Source: CAZFUY01 sp964522445 | Lineage (GTDB): Bacteria > Pseudomonadota > Gammaproteobacteria > SZUA-229 | Length of the DNA: 43,385 nucleotides | Direction: 5' to 3' | NCBI GenBank assembly: GCA_964522445.1 | Contig: CAZFUY010000009.1 | Span: 1-43,385, forward strand | In this document: in pieces, positions 1 through 8,404 of the stretch | Position numbering within the stretch: position 1 is the first letter of the stretch | Layout of the letters: the number at the start of each line of letters is the position of its first letter | Translations under genes and position numbers: made by a program | The notes under the pieces: model-generated | Database searches by the model: none | The model's input: only the letters and a program-made list of their open reading frames with translations | What the model was told of the DNA's origin: nothing

Positions 1-1
1 T

Positions 2-178
2 TTTGAATATAATGATTGTGAAATTGTACTTAGAAAACCTGTTATGCCAGCAATGCTAACCAAAGATACTACGGTTATTCGACAGGATTGTTTGTGTTAT
101 TTAATGGAGCGAATTAATTCGCCTGATTTGGAAGATACTAAAAGTATTAGTCCGCAAATGAACGCAAACACATGCTAA
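2..178 (+). CDS. 3' end of an unidentified gene (5' truncated)
   Basis: An open frame enters from the left edge and stops at TAA 176-178, leaving 58 codons. I do not recognise the protein. The last ~20 codons (IN.PDLE.TKSISPQ.NAN) recur as decayed sequence at about 995-1050, and the AAAAGTATTAGTCCGCAAA at 140-158 matches the end of the interspersed repeat family also seen at 1024-1225 and 5382-5481. The C-terminal tail is therefore probably repeat-derived. The gene converges on the toxin-antitoxin pair. Whether it is intact cannot be judged from this fragment. Confidence 0.4.
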   Translation, partial: FEYNDCEIVLRKPVMPAMLTKDTTVIRQDCLCYLMERINSPDLEDTKSISPQMNANTC

Positions 179-235
179 TGTTGAGTAAAAAGTAGCAGAG
201 TTAAATGGGCTAATCCCTTGAACTCTATAATCACA

Positions 236-526
236 TTACCAATGTTTGGGGTGTTTACGTGATGCGTGGAAGACTCTTAAAATCTCGATGTGTTGTAAGC
301 GAGGGCGAACGCGATAGGGAACAATGTAACGGGTTTTAGGAATGACTAACTCATGAGTGCCGGGTAGTCGGCCAGGATGACCCAGATTAGGGTTATCAGC
401 GAGTAAGGCTACAGTTTGTTGAATGCGTTGCACAACAAGTCGGGCGGCTTGAGGATCATCTTTGGCTATATGCTCAGCTTCCTGGTCCAGGTTTTTTAAA
501 GCTGTTCGTAGCCATTTAATCTCCAT
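236..526 (-). CDS. ParE/RelE-family toxin of a type II toxin-antitoxin pair
   Basis: A 96-residue protein beginning MEIKWLRTALKNLDQEAEHI and ending with the IEILRVFHASRKHP signature typical of the ParE/RelE plasmid-stabilisation toxin fold. The family includes gyrase inhibitors (ParE) and ribosome-dependent mRNases (RelE); the sequence alone does not tell which activity applies. The chosen ATG (524-526) overlaps the 3' end of the upstream antitoxin gene by 11 nt, the usual arrangement for translational coupling. The open frame continues upstream to 631, but that part lies inside the antitoxin gene in another frame and is not family-like. Confidence 0.85.
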   Translation of the reverse strand: MEIKWLRTALKNLDQEAEHIAKDDPQAARLVVQRIQQTVALLADNPNLGHPGRLPGTHELVIPKTRYIVPYRVRPRLQHIEILRVFHASRKHPKHW

Positions 527-767
527 TAGTGCCCCATTTATTAAATACTGCGTCAACCTCTTTGTTGCTGGCAAAATCATTGTTATCTGCCTCTTTAATG
601 GCAGCTTTAAGTTCCTGAATCTGCCACTCATTTAGCTCGATAAATTCTCGTACCGCTTCGGCAGCCAGAAAAGATTTACTGCGATGCGTTGCTTTAGAAA
701 GGTTGTCCAGACGGGTTTTAAGCTCTGGTTCAAGGCGAATGGTCATGGTAGTTGACGTTTGAGACAT
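516..767 (-). CDS. Ribbon-helix-helix (CopG-type) antitoxin
   Basis: An 83-residue protein starting MSQTSTTMTIRLEPELKTRL. The N-terminal ~45 residues (TTMTIRLEPELKTRLDNLSK, then HRSKSFLAAEAVREFI) match a ribbon-helix-helix DNA-binding domain: a beta strand followed by two helices. The acidic C-terminal part (KEADNNDFASNKEVDAVFNK) is the region such antitoxins use to wrap the toxin. The start at 767 is preceded by an AGGTG ribosome binding site at 5-nt spacing. It lies upstream of and overlaps the toxin gene. RHH antitoxins repress their own operon, and an inverted repeat suitable as operator lies just upstream. It should neutralise the ParE-like partner. Confidence 0.85.
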   Translation of the reverse strand: MSQTSTTMTIRLEPELKTRLDNLSKATHRSKSFLAAEAVREFIELNEWQIQELKAAIKEADNNDFASNKEVDAVFNKWGTNGD

Positions 768-777
768 ATTGCACCTG

Positions 778-805
778 TTATATGTGTTCAGATGTACACA
801 TAATA
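778..805. promoter_or_regulatory. Inverted-repeat operator upstream of the toxin-antitoxin operon
   Basis: TTATATGTGT and ACACATAATA form imperfect inverted arms around an 8-nt spacer. Outer CCTGT/ACAGG sequences extend the symmetry. The site is 11 nt upstream of the antitoxin start and probably overlaps its promoter, as expected for an autoregulatory RHH-binding operator. Assignment is by position and symmetry only. Confidence 0.5.
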
Positions 806-1023
806 GCACAGGAAGATTGTTCCTATGCTCGTTGTCTGTCAACAGGGTGATAGCAATTGTAAATTAAAGGGTTCGAAGTGCTTAAATAAAAACTGGGGAC
901 CGTTTTCTCTAAATAGACCAGTTTGCTAAATTTTGCGGGCTTTTTTATTTTATGAATGTCAGCTCCAATAGTTTTTACTTGATATCTAATGATTGAATTA
1001 ACTTGCCTGATTTGGAAGGCACT

Positions 1024-1225
1024 AAAAGCATTAGTCCGCAAATAAATGCGAATTAACGCAAATAAAATCAAAAGCTTAATTTTTGTGTAGTGCGCCATAG
1101 GCGCACAAACTAAGCATTAGCGTGTATTTGCGTTCATTTATTACGCGCTTCCTGTGATTCACCCTTTCAGGGCTGTCTTCGTGCATTCAAAGCGCTTCTG
1201 CGTTTTAGTGCGGACTCATACTTTT
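1024..1225. repeat. MITE-like palindromic repeat, family A (copy 1)
   Basis: The ends are imperfect inverted repeats: AAAAGCATTAGTCCGCA on the left, and AAAAGTATGAGTCCGCA as the reverse complement of the right end. Inside is a perfect GTGCGCC-ata-GGCGCAC hairpin (1090-1106) next to TTTTGTGTA, plus an inner inverted pair around GCAAATAAA/ATTTGCGTT. The same blocks occur in reverse orientation in the 100-bp element after tolC, and one end occurs at 140-158. I see no protein-coding gene in the 843-1256 gap; an open frame there simply crosses the repeat. Confidence 0.65.
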
Positions 1226-1256
1226 GATCTTAAGTCTTAGCTAAAAAATCTCAGCC

Positions 1257-3146
1257 TCAGGCCTTATTATAAATCTCAGCGCCTTTTTCCACGAACTCAA
1301 TGGATTTTTCCTGCATGCCTTTTTTAAGTGCATCTATATCAGTCATGCCATTTTCTTTTGCGTAATCACGTACATCCTGTGAGATTTTCATGGAACAGAA
1401 ATGAGGTCCACACATTGAGCAGAAGTGAGCAACTTTGGCTGAGTCTTTGGGCAGGGTTTCATCGTGGAAGTCACGTGCCTTGTCAGGATCCAGCCCCAGA
1501 TTGAACTGGTCTTCCCAGCGGAACTCAAAACGTGCCTTGGACATGGCGTTATCACGAATCTGTGCGCCGGGGTGGCCTTTGGCTAAATCGGCGGCGTGGG
1601 CGGCAAGTTTGTAAGTGATGATGCCTTCGCGTACATCTTCTTTGTTAGGTAGTCCTAAGTGTTCTTTAGGCGTTACATAACAGAGCATTGCTGTGCCGTA
1701 CCAGCCAATATTAGTGGCGCCGATAGCAGAGGTGATGTGATCATAACCGGGTGCGATATCTGTTACCAGTGGGCCGAGAGTGTAAAATGGGGCTTCAAAG
1801 CAGTCTTTTAATTCTTTATCGACATTTTCTTTCACCATGTGAAGGGGCACGTGGCCGGGGCCTTCAATCATTACCTGTACATCATGTTGCCAGGCGATTT
1901 TGGTGAGTTCGCCCAGTGTTTCCAGCTCTGCAAACTGTGCTGCATCGTTGGCATCTGCCAGAGAGCCGGGGCGCAGGCCATCACCTAATGAGAAGGCCAC
2001 GTCATAGGCTTTCATTATTTCGCAGATTTCTTCAAAGTGGGTATAGAGGAAACTTTCTTCATGATGAGCCAGACACCATTTGGCCATAATAGAGCCTCCG
2101 CGAGAAACAATGCCGGTCACTCGGTCTGCTGTCATGGGCACATAGGCCAGACGAACACCGGCATGGATGGTGAAATAATCTACGCCCTGTTCAGCCTGTT
2201 CAATTAATGTGTCTTTAAAAATTTCCCAGGTCAGATCTTCTGCTTTGCCGTTTACTTTTTCCAGTGCCTGATAGATTGGCACAGTGCCAATAGGCATGGG
2301 CGCATTGCGCAGAATCCATTCACGGGTTTCATGAATGTTTTTACCCGTTGATAAATCCATTAAGGTATCGCCACCCCAGCGAGCTGACCAGGCCATTTTC
2401 TCTACTTCATCCTCGATGGAAGATGTTACTGCTGAGTTGCCGATATTGGTGTTGATTTTAACCAGAAAGTTACGTCCAATAATCATCGGTTCTATTTCGG
2501 GGTGATTGATATTACAGGGCAGTACAGCACGGCCACTGGCAATTTCATCACGTACGAATTCAGGGGTGATTTCTTCTGGCAGGTTTGCGCCAAAGTTTTC
2601 GCCGGGGTGCTGCCTTAATAATTTTCTGTATTCTGGATCAGCACGATGCTCTTTCAGGCGCATGCCTTCACGAATGGCGACATATTCCATTTCGGGGGTC
2701 ACTATGCCCTTACGTGCATAATGCATCTGTGAGACATTTTTGCCTGCTTTAGCACGCCTTGGCGTGCGGATATGTTCAAAGCGTAAGTGAGCTAAACCGG
2801 CATCGTTTTTTCTTTGCTGACCAAAATCAGAGCTGGGACCATCCAGTAATTCTGTGTCATTACGTTCTTCAATCCAGGTGCTGCGCAGATCAGGCATGCC
2901 TTTCATCAGATCGATTTCAATCTCTGGATCAGTGAAAGGGCCGGAAGTGTCATAAACTGTAACGGGCGGGTTTTTCTCAACACCAAAGCTGGCGGCTGTA
3001 TCGTCCTGTAGAATTTCACGCATAGCAACGCGAATATCGGCTCTTGAGCCTTCAACATAAATCTTTCTGGAGCCGGTGATTGGGCGGGTAACTTCTTCAG
3101 ACAGTCTGGCTGTTCTGCTAACAAATTCTTCTGGAATGGCACTCAT
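1257..3146 (-). CDS. thiC: Phosphomethylpyrimidine synthase ThiC
   Basis: ThiC is a radical SAM enzyme that rearranges aminoimidazole ribotide to hydroxymethylpyrimidine phosphate, the pyrimidine half of thiamine. The 629-residue length is typical of proteobacterial ThiC. The C-terminal cluster motif C576-SM-C579-GPHF-C584, which binds the non-canonical [4Fe-4S] cluster, is intact. The central segments are strongly ThiC-like (for example GGDTLMDLSTGKNIHETREW, VDYFTIHAGV, MIEGPGHVPL). ATG 3144-3146 has a GAGGAAT ribosome binding site about 6 nt upstream. A TPP riboswitch lies in the leader, so expression should fall when thiamine pyrophosphate is abundant. No other thi gene is adjacent. It is divergent from the methyltransferase at 3371. 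Confidence 0.98.
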   Translation of the reverse strand: MSAIPEEFVSRTARLSEEVTRPITGSRKIYVEGSRADIRVAMREILQDDTAASFGVEKNPPVTVYDTSGPFTDPEIEIDLMKGMPDLRSTWIEERNDTELLDGPSSDFGQQRKNDAGLAHLRFEHIRTPRRAKAGKNVSQMHYARKGIVTPEMEYVAIREGMRLKEHRADPEYRKLLRQHPGENFGANLPEEITPEFVRDEIASGRAVLPCNINHPEIEPMIIGRNFLVKINTNIGNSAVTSSIEDEVEKMAWSARWGGDTLMDLSTGKNIHETREWILRNAPMPIGTVPIYQALEKVNGKAEDLTWEIFKDTLIEQAEQGVDYFTIHAGVRLAYVPMTADRVTGIVSRGGSIMAKWCLAHHEESFLYTHFEEICEIMKAYDVAFSLGDGLRPGSLADANDAAQFAELETLGELTKIAWQHDVQVMIEGPGHVPLHMVKENVDKELKDCFEAPFYTLGPLVTDIAPGYDHITSAIGATNIGWYGTAMLCYVTPKEHLGLPNKEDVREGIITYKLAAHAADLAKGHPGAQIRDNAMSKARFEFRWEDQFNLGLDPDKARDFHDETLPKDSAKVAHFCSMCGPHFCSMKISQDVRDYAKENGMTDIDALKKGMQEKSIEFVEKGAEIYNKA

Positions 3147-3186
3147 CTCATATTCCTCAATGCGAAGGGGAGCAACGGTATAATGA

Positions 3187-3269
3187 GGGGTCCGTAGCTT
3201 CCCTACGCCAGTATTAACTGGGTCAGGTTCTAAGGGTTTATCTCAGCCCTAAACAGGCACCCCTAGCTC
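3187..3269 (-). promoter_or_regulatory. TPP riboswitch (THI-box) of thiC
   Basis: Read on the minus strand the leader contains AGGGGTGCC, CTGAGA, GAACCTGACCC, a GTTAATAC loop and GCGTAGGGAAGC in the canonical order of the thiamine pyrophosphate aptamer. It ends about 40 nt before the thiC start, so control by ribosome-site sequestration or termination in that short platform is plausible; I see no clear T-tract terminator. Confidence 0.95.
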
Positions 3270-3370
3270 GAAGTGGCGTAAGTTTATATCTAATCGCGCT
3301 TCAAGCCTACCCTTGATCGTTAGGGCAGGTTAGAATCGGACAAAAGAACAGTATATTTTGGGGATTAGAC

Positions 3371-4036
3371 ATGACCGCGATAAATATAGAGCAAGCCAAA
3401 TTTAATATGATTGAACAACAGGTGCGTCCATGGGATGTGCTTGATCCTAAAATACTGGAAACACTGGATCAGATTTCTCGAGATGTTTATGTTTCAGATG
3501 AGTATAAAAATCTGGCTTATGCCGATACCGCCATCCCTTTGGGAAATGGCCAAAATATGATGCACCCCATAGTTGAAGGTCGTCTTTTACAGGCACTTGA
3601 TTTGCAGCGCACAGATGAAGTGCTGGAGATAGGCACAGGAAGTGGATTTGTTACTGCCTGTCTGGCTCATCTGGCATCGCATGTCGATACACTGGATATT
3701 GATGAATCATTAACTAAAACAGCTGCCGCTCGTTTTGTTGAGCAGGGTATTTTTAATATCAGTATTTCAACAGCTGATGCCATGCAGAGTGATTCATTGG
3801 CTAATAAAACCTACGATGCTATTGCCATTACAGGCTCAGTGGCAGAAATACCAGAGCCTTATAAAGAAGCATTAAATATAGGCGGGCGGATGTTTGTTAT
3901 TGCAGGCGAAGCGCCAGTAATGGTTGCCTGGTTAATTACACGTGTTGATAAAGACTCATGGGCGCAACAATATTTATTTGAAACTTCTCTTGAGTCACTT
4001 ATTAATGCAACATCAGTAAAAAAATTCGTTTTTTAA
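3371..4036 (+). CDS. Protein-L-isoaspartate O-methyltransferase family protein
   Basis: A 221-residue class I SAM-dependent methyltransferase of the PCMT family, whose members methylate isoaspartyl residues for protein repair. Motif I (VLEIGTGSG, residues 84-92) binds SAM, and the N-terminal MIEQQVRPWDVLDPKILETL and AYADTAIPLGNGQNMMHP segments are characteristic of the PCMT paralogue found beside tolC in many gammaproteobacteria. That paralogue differs from canonical Pcm, so its substrate is uncertain and I give no gene symbol. GGGGAT 8 nt before the ATG is a good ribosome binding site. tolC follows after 17 nt, suggesting cotranscription. Confidence 0.88.
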   Translation: MTAINIEQAKFNMIEQQVRPWDVLDPKILETLDQISRDVYVSDEYKNLAYADTAIPLGNGQNMMHPIVEGRLLQALDLQRTDEVLEIGTGSGFVTACLAHLASHVDTLDIDESLTKTAAARFVEQGIFNISISTADAMQSDSLANKTYDAIAITGSVAEIPEPYKEALNIGGRMFVIAGEAPVMVAWLITRVDKDSWAQQYLFETSLESLINATSVKKFVF

Positions 4037-4053
4037 AAAATATTAAATCAGTT

Positions 4054-5382
4054 ATGAAGAAAATTTTACAAATGGCAGGTTTGATATTTTTTATGCAGAC
4101 CTCACCACTCGCTATTGCTGTGGATTTTTTACAGGCATTAGAGCAGGCTGAAAAAATTGACCCAGAAATTCTAGCGGCTGAGTTTGAATATCAGGCCACG
4201 CTTGAAACTCGTGCGCAAAGTAAATCTGCGTTATTGCCGACTATTGAATTATCTGTTTTTACCAGCCAAACAAAACAGGTAACTACAAACAGCTCTATAC
4301 CTACTATTATTCCGAATGGATCAATTGATATAAATACTGATGGTTATTCTCTTTCTTTATCTCAGTCTATTTATAGTCACGGTTTATATAAGCAGTTAGA
4401 ACAAACAGATATTAATATTGCCCTGAGTACGGCAAAAATTAATGCGCAACGTCAGACATTAATACTACGTGTAGCAGATGCATATTTTTTAGTATTGGGT
4501 GCAGAAGATAATCTCAGGTTTGCACAGGCAGAAAAAGAAGCCATTGGGCAACAGCTGGAGCAAACAAAAAAACGTTTTGATGTTGGCCTTATTGCAATTA
4601 CAGATGTTAAAGAATCACAGGCTAAATATGATGTATCTGTTGCGCAGCAAATAGATGCAGAAAATAAACTGGCAGTGACAATGGAAGCATTGCGCAGTTT
4701 AATTGGAGTCATGCCTGTAACGTTACAGTCGTTATCAGAAGATATTTCCTTATTAGTTCCTGAGCCTGCAAATATAGATAAATGGACTGACAATGCGAAA
4801 CAGAATAATCTGTCATTACAGGCTGCTCGACTTTCTTATGATGTTGCACGTAAACAAATTGATATTAATAAATCAGGTCATTATCCATATTTAGGTTTAT
4901 CTGTTAAACAAAATTATACACGTCCTGATGGCGGTAACCTGTCTTCAAATTCAAAAGATACTTCAGTGTTATTGCAGTTAACTATTCCTGTCTATTCTGG
5001 TGGTTTAACTAGTGCAAAAACAAGGCAGGCCGTTTTGCAGGCAGAGCAGGCCAGAGCCTTGCGTGATAAAGCTTATCGTCAGGCTATTCAGCAAGTACGA
5101 GAAAGTTATCTTGGGGTTACAACATCTATTGCTCAGGTTAAAGCTTTTAAGCAATCGCTGATTTCAACTCAGGCAGCCTACGAAGCAACCCAGGCTGGGT
5201 TTGATGTGGGCACACGCACAGCGGTGGATGTCCTGGCTTCGTTGCGTGAGCAATATCGTGCAGAAAGAGATTATGCAAAAGCACGTTACACCTATGTGCT
5301 AAATTTATTAAAACTCAAATCTGCTGCTGGAATTTTATCTAAACAGGATGTTGTGCATATTAATCAGTGGTTGAAGCATTGA
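4054..5382 (+). CDS. tolC: TolC-family outer membrane channel protein
   Basis: A 442-residue outer-membrane efflux protein. A signal peptide (residues ~1-22, ending SPLAIA) precedes two tandem OEP domains, at roughly 25-215 and 225-430. The helical repeats include the paired motifs YFLVLGAEDNLRFA/QTKKRFDVGLIAITDVKESQA in the first half and SYLGVTTSIAQVKA/TQAGFDVGTRTAVDVL in the second, the internal duplication of TolC. TolC trimers form the channel-tunnel for type I secretion and RND or ABC efflux; no inner-membrane partner is in the window. The stop codon TGA (5380-5382) shares its last base with the start of an inverted-repeat element. Confidence 0.93.
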   Translation: MKKILQMAGLIFFMQTSPLAIAVDFLQALEQAEKIDPEILAAEFEYQATLETRAQSKSALLPTIELSVFTSQTKQVTTNSSIPTIIPNGSIDINTDGYSLSLSQSIYSHGLYKQLEQTDINIALSTAKINAQRQTLILRVADAYFLVLGAEDNLRFAQAEKEAIGQQLEQTKKRFDVGLIAITDVKESQAKYDVSVAQQIDAENKLAVTMEALRSLIGVMPVTLQSLSEDISLLVPEPANIDKWTDNAKQNNLSLQAARLSYDVARKQIDINKSGHYPYLGLSVKQNYTRPDGGNLSSNSKDTSVLLQLTIPVYSGGLTSAKTRQAVLQAEQARALRDKAYRQAIQQVRESYLGVTTSIAQVKAFKQSLISTQAAYEATQAGFDVGTRTAVDVLASLREQYRAERDYAKARYTYVLNLLKLKSAAGILSKQDVVHINQWLKH

Positions 5383-5481
5383 AAAGTATGAGTCTGCAAA
5401 CGAACACAAATGTTTTGTTTGTGCGCTGCCACGCGCGTACTACACAATATTTAATGTTTTCATTTGCTGACTAAGTCTTTT
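5382..5481. repeat. MITE-like palindromic repeat, family A (copy 2)
   Basis: A 100-bp element whose ends are inverted: AAAAGTATGAGTCTGCAAA on the left and, from the right end reverse-complemented, AAAAGACTTAGTCAGCAAA. The interior TTTGTGCGC/GTACTACACAA is the reverse complement of the hairpin core of the copy at 1024-1225. It fills the tolC-acyltransferase gap and begins inside the tolC stop codon. It may act as a hairpin 3' boundary for the tolC message; no T-tract is present. Confidence 0.65.
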
Positions 5482-5492
5482 GATTTTTTAAA

Positions 5493-6410
5493 ATGATAAA
5501 AGCCGTTAATGCAACTAACTACTTATCCCCTAAATACTGGCCAACCTGGTTTGCGCTTGGATTAATGCGCGTTGTCTCAAAAATGCCACTACCTGCTATT
5601 GTTTTTACGGGTTCATTGCTTGGTTATTTAATTTATTATGCCATGCCTAAAAGAAGACGCATTGGTGAGATTAATATTGCTTTTGCCTTTCCAGATTATT
5701 CAGAAAAACAAATAAAAGCCTTAAATAAAACGGCTATTAAGAATATTGGTGTTGCTGCTTTTGAACTGGCATTGTCCTGGTGGGAAAATAAAAGAATTCT
5801 GGAATGGTGTGAAATTGAAGGTCTGGAAAATTTAAAGCAGGCACAGCAACAGGGACGAGGCGTAATTATTCTTACCGCGCATTTTACCTGTCTTGAAATA
5901 GGCGGGCCGGTATTAAATCACCATGTGCCATTTCAGGTGATGTACAAACGGGCGCACAATAAATTATTTGATGAGTTTATGAAATATCACCGAGGGCGTT
6001 TATATAAAGCAGTTGTTGATCATCATAAACCCATCACATTAATAAAAGGGCTGAAAAAAGGCTATGCAGCCTGGTATGCACCGGATCAGGACTTTGGTGG
6101 TAAAGACAGTGTCTTTGTTCCTTTTTTTGGTGTAGATGCTACAGCACTGACTGCGCCTGCAAGATTCTCAAAAATAACGGGGTCACCTGTTGTGCCGTAT
6201 TACATTCAGAGAAAGAAAGGTGCTAAAGGTTATAAATTAACTATTCTTCCAGCATTAAAAGACTTTCCCAGGAATGAAGCGGTAGAAGATGCAAAGGTTA
6301 TTAATAAAACCCTGGAAAATATGATTATGCAGAATCCACAGCAATATCTGTGGGTGCATAAACGTTATAAAAACCGACCTGAAGGCGAAGCGGCTATTTA
6401 TAGTAAATAA
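5493..6410 (+). CDS. Lipid A biosynthesis acyltransferase, LpxL/HtrB family
   Basis: A 305-residue member of the lysophospholipid acyltransferase superfamily (LpxL/LpxM). These enzymes transfer a secondary acyl chain from acyl-ACP to Kdo2-lipid IVA at the inner membrane. The catalytic H-X4-E motif is present (H130 and E135 in AHFTCLE), as is the WYAPDQDFGG segment, and the N-terminal hydrophobic stretch (residues ~30-50) anchors it. It is followed after 3 nt by waaA, which makes the Kdo2 acceptor, supporting a lipid A role. LpxL and LpxM cannot be told apart from the sequence alone. Confidence 0.92.
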   Translation: MIKAVNATNYLSPKYWPTWFALGLMRVVSKMPLPAIVFTGSLLGYLIYYAMPKRRRIGEINIAFAFPDYSEKQIKALNKTAIKNIGVAAFELALSWWENKRILEWCEIEGLENLKQAQQQGRGVIILTAHFTCLEIGGPVLNHHVPFQVMYKRAHNKLFDEFMKYHRGRLYKAVVDHHKPITLIKGLKKGYAAWYAPDQDFGGKDSVFVPFFGVDATALTAPARFSKITGSPVVPYYIQRKKGAKGYKLTILPALKDFPRNEAVEDAKVINKTLENMIMQNPQQYLWVHKRYKNRPEGEAAIYSK

Positions 6411-6413
6411 ACT

Positions 6414-7652
6414 ATGACCTATCGACTTATTATATTTCTTCTATGGCCAGTGTTTTTTATTTACACACTAAAAATAGCCCGGCGTTATAGTGATAAGCGA
6501 TATTTAAAACAACGTCTGGGCTGGTCTTTGCCGTTATTAAATAGAAAACCAATATGGATTCATTGTGCGTCTGTGGGTGAGGTGAATACTTTCTTGCCTT
6601 TGCTTAAGTTGTTAAATAAAAATTATCCAGAGGAAGAGTTTCTAATAACAACAAACACGCCAACAGGTGCCTCGATTGTTGAAAGTCATCAATTGGAAAA
6701 TACAAAACACTGTTATCTGCCATATGATTCATTTGCTGCCATTAGTCGTTTTTTAAATTATGTGCAGCCAAAATTAGCGTTGATAATGGAAACAGAAATT
6801 TGGCCGCAATTATATAAACAGTGTAAAAATAAAAAAATCCCTATTAGTATTATCAATGGTCGTTTGTCGGTAAAGACTTTGAATGCAAATAACTGGATTA
6901 AAAAACTTTATAAAGCAGCTTTAAAAAATACAGATAAAATCTTTGTGCGTTCTGAGCAGGATAAAAATAATTTTATTAAATTAGGTGCAGACAAAAAAAA
7001 CATAGAAGTTATTGGTAATCTAAAATTTTCTAATGAAGCGTCAAAAGAAATAAAAACACTGGATAATTTTACCCGACGATCATATGTTCTGGCAGCATCA
7101 ACACATGATGATGAAGAATATCAGCTGGCTAAAATGTGGAAAAATATTAATAATCAGGGAAAATTACTGGTCATTGCACCAAGGCATCCTGATCGCAGTG
7201 AATCTATTTTACAGAAAATAAAAGCTCTTAATTTAAATATTGCTGTCAGAAGTAAAAGAGATGAAATAACAGAGCAAACAGATTTGTATCTGGCAGATAC
7301 TCTGGGTGAATTAAAGTCATTTATGAAAAATGCAGAGATTGTATTTATGGCAGGCTCATTAATTCCTCATGGTGGGCAAAACCTGCTAGAGCCTGCACAG
7401 CTTTCCAGAGCAATAGTAGTAGGTCCTTATGTGCATAATTTTCAAAATGAAGTTGATCAATTTAAAAATCAGTGTGCCTGTATTCAGGTTTCTGATTTAG
7501 AAAATCTGGCCAGGGTCATGGAATCTTTATTAGTTGATGCTGATGAACGCGATAGATTGGGTGTTGCCGCGAAACAGTTTATGGATAAGCAGGTAAATAC
7601 AGCTGAACTTTATATGGAAAAAATAAAACAGCATTATTCAAATTTGTTATAA
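6414..7652 (+). CDS. waaA: 3-deoxy-D-manno-octulosonic acid (Kdo) transferase WaaA
   Basis: A 412-residue GT30 glycosyltransferase that adds Kdo from CMP-Kdo to lipid IVA. An N-terminal membrane anchor (residues 4-20) is followed by IWIHCASVGEVNTFLPL, containing the catalytic glutamate (E56), then METEIWPQLY, and in the C-terminal GT-B domain IAPRHPDR and GSLIPHGGQNLLEPAQLSRA. All are WaaA signatures. It starts 3 nt after the acyltransferase stop. The Kdo kinase gene kdkA lies ~750 nt downstream on the opposite strand, which suggests that a single phosphorylated Kdo may occur here (as in Haemophilus), but the number of Kdo units transferred is not readable from sequence. Confidence 0.96.
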   Translation: MTYRLIIFLLWPVFFIYTLKIARRYSDKRYLKQRLGWSLPLLNRKPIWIHCASVGEVNTFLPLLKLLNKNYPEEEFLITTNTPTGASIVESHQLENTKHCYLPYDSFAAISRFLNYVQPKLALIMETEIWPQLYKQCKNKKIPISIINGRLSVKTLNANNWIKKLYKAALKNTDKIFVRSEQDKNNFIKLGADKKNIEVIGNLKFSNEASKEIKTLDNFTRRSYVLAASTHDDEEYQLAKMWKNINNQGKLLVIAPRHPDRSESILQKIKALNLNIAVRSKRDEITEQTDLYLADTLGELKSFMKNAEIVFMAGSLIPHGGQNLLEPAQLSRAIVVGPYVHNFQNEVDQFKNQCACIQVSDLENLARVMESLLVDADERDRLGVAAKQFMDKQVNTAELYMEKIKQHYSNLL

Positions 7653-7796
7653 AAATATAAATATATAGTATTAGCTGTTTTAAATTTGGCTCTTATTAAG
7701 TAATATCTGCATAAAATAAGTGCGAGACACCTTGGTTCATAAGCTAATAGAGATGTTTTGTCGTTGTTAAACCTAAAAATAGCACAGGGTATAGTT

Positions 7797-8324
7797 ATGA
7801 AAGTTTTCTCCAGGAATATCAGTATTAAAACGTGGATAGTTATTTTTTCCTGCATGGTGAGCGGTGTAGCTAGTGCATGGACTGATGATATTAAATCAAT
7901 AGAGGATGTGAATACTCTATGTAAACTAGAGCCTGAAGCACAATGCACTTCGGCTGTACGTATAGGATTAAATGCACCGGGTATTGATATGCATAGTGCA
8001 TCGATGTCAACAATGCGGCTTGATAATGCGAATTTGCAAGGAGCTAACCTGTCCTATGCAATACTTCAGCTTTCAAATCTCAAAGGTGCAAATTTAATGC
8101 TTGCCAATCTTGAAGGTGCTCATTTGCATGCTGTTAATTTGGTAAATGCAAATCTTATGATGGCTAATCTGCAAAAAGCTAATCTTATGGATGCAAATTT
8201 AACAGGCGCAAATCTGACGGGTGCAAATCTAACGGGCGCTATTTTAGTAAAAACAAAATTTGATAATGCAACATGGATGGATGGTCGAGTTTGTGCAGTT
8301 GGTTCTATTGGCAAGTGTCTTTAA
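7797..8324 (+). CDS. Exported pentapeptide-repeat protein
   Basis: A 175-residue protein. MKVFSRNISIKTW, a hydrophobic core and VSGVASA form a signal peptide, so it is probably periplasmic. From about residue 70 to 155 it consists of tandem A(N/D)LXX repeats (ANLQGANLSYA, ANLMMANLQKANLMDANLTG and so on), which fold as a right-handed quadrilateral beta helix. A short C-terminal tail carries two cysteines (GRVCAVGSIGKCL) that with C42 and C49 could form disulfides. The ATG at 7797 gives a proper signal peptide; the frame is open from 7758. Function of such proteins is generally unknown; it is convergent with kdkA and separated by a REP-like hairpin. Confidence 0.85.
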   Translation: MKVFSRNISIKTWIVIFSCMVSGVASAWTDDIKSIEDVNTLCKLEPEAQCTSAVRIGLNAPGIDMHSASMSTMRLDNANLQGANLSYAILQLSNLKGANLMLANLEGAHLHAVNLVNANLMMANLQKANLMDANLTGANLTGANLTGAILVKTKFDNATWMDGRVCAVGSIGKCL

Positions 8325-8327
8325 CTC

Positions 8328-8396
8328 CGTAGGAGCGGTTTTTAGCCGCGATAGATTTTGCTAAATAATTAATCGCGGCTAAAGACTGCTCCTACG
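8328..8396. repeat. REP-like palindrome (GTAGGAGCGG...CCGCGAT type)
   Basis: CGTAGGAGCGGTTTTTAGCC and the inverted GGCTAAAGACTGCTCCTACG flank a ~20-nt loop, with CGCGAT/ATCGCG continuing the stem. This core resembles the GTAGGAGCGGC...GCCGCGA REP/REPIN sequences common in gammaproteobacterial genomes. It sits exactly between two convergent genes, where it probably serves as a bidirectional transcript end. Confidence 0.8.
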
Positions 8397-8404
8397 TTTA
8401 AAGG

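Noticed and set aside
823..1098. Minus-strand open frame of 91 codons in the thiC/antitoxin gap
   Set aside because: It crosses the antitoxin upstream region and the family A repeat, has no ribosome site or family features, and its composition is that of translated intergenic DNA.
8120..8314. Antisense frame with repeated FAPVRFAPVKFA peptides
   Set aside because: It is the reverse of the pentapeptide repeats, not a separate gene.
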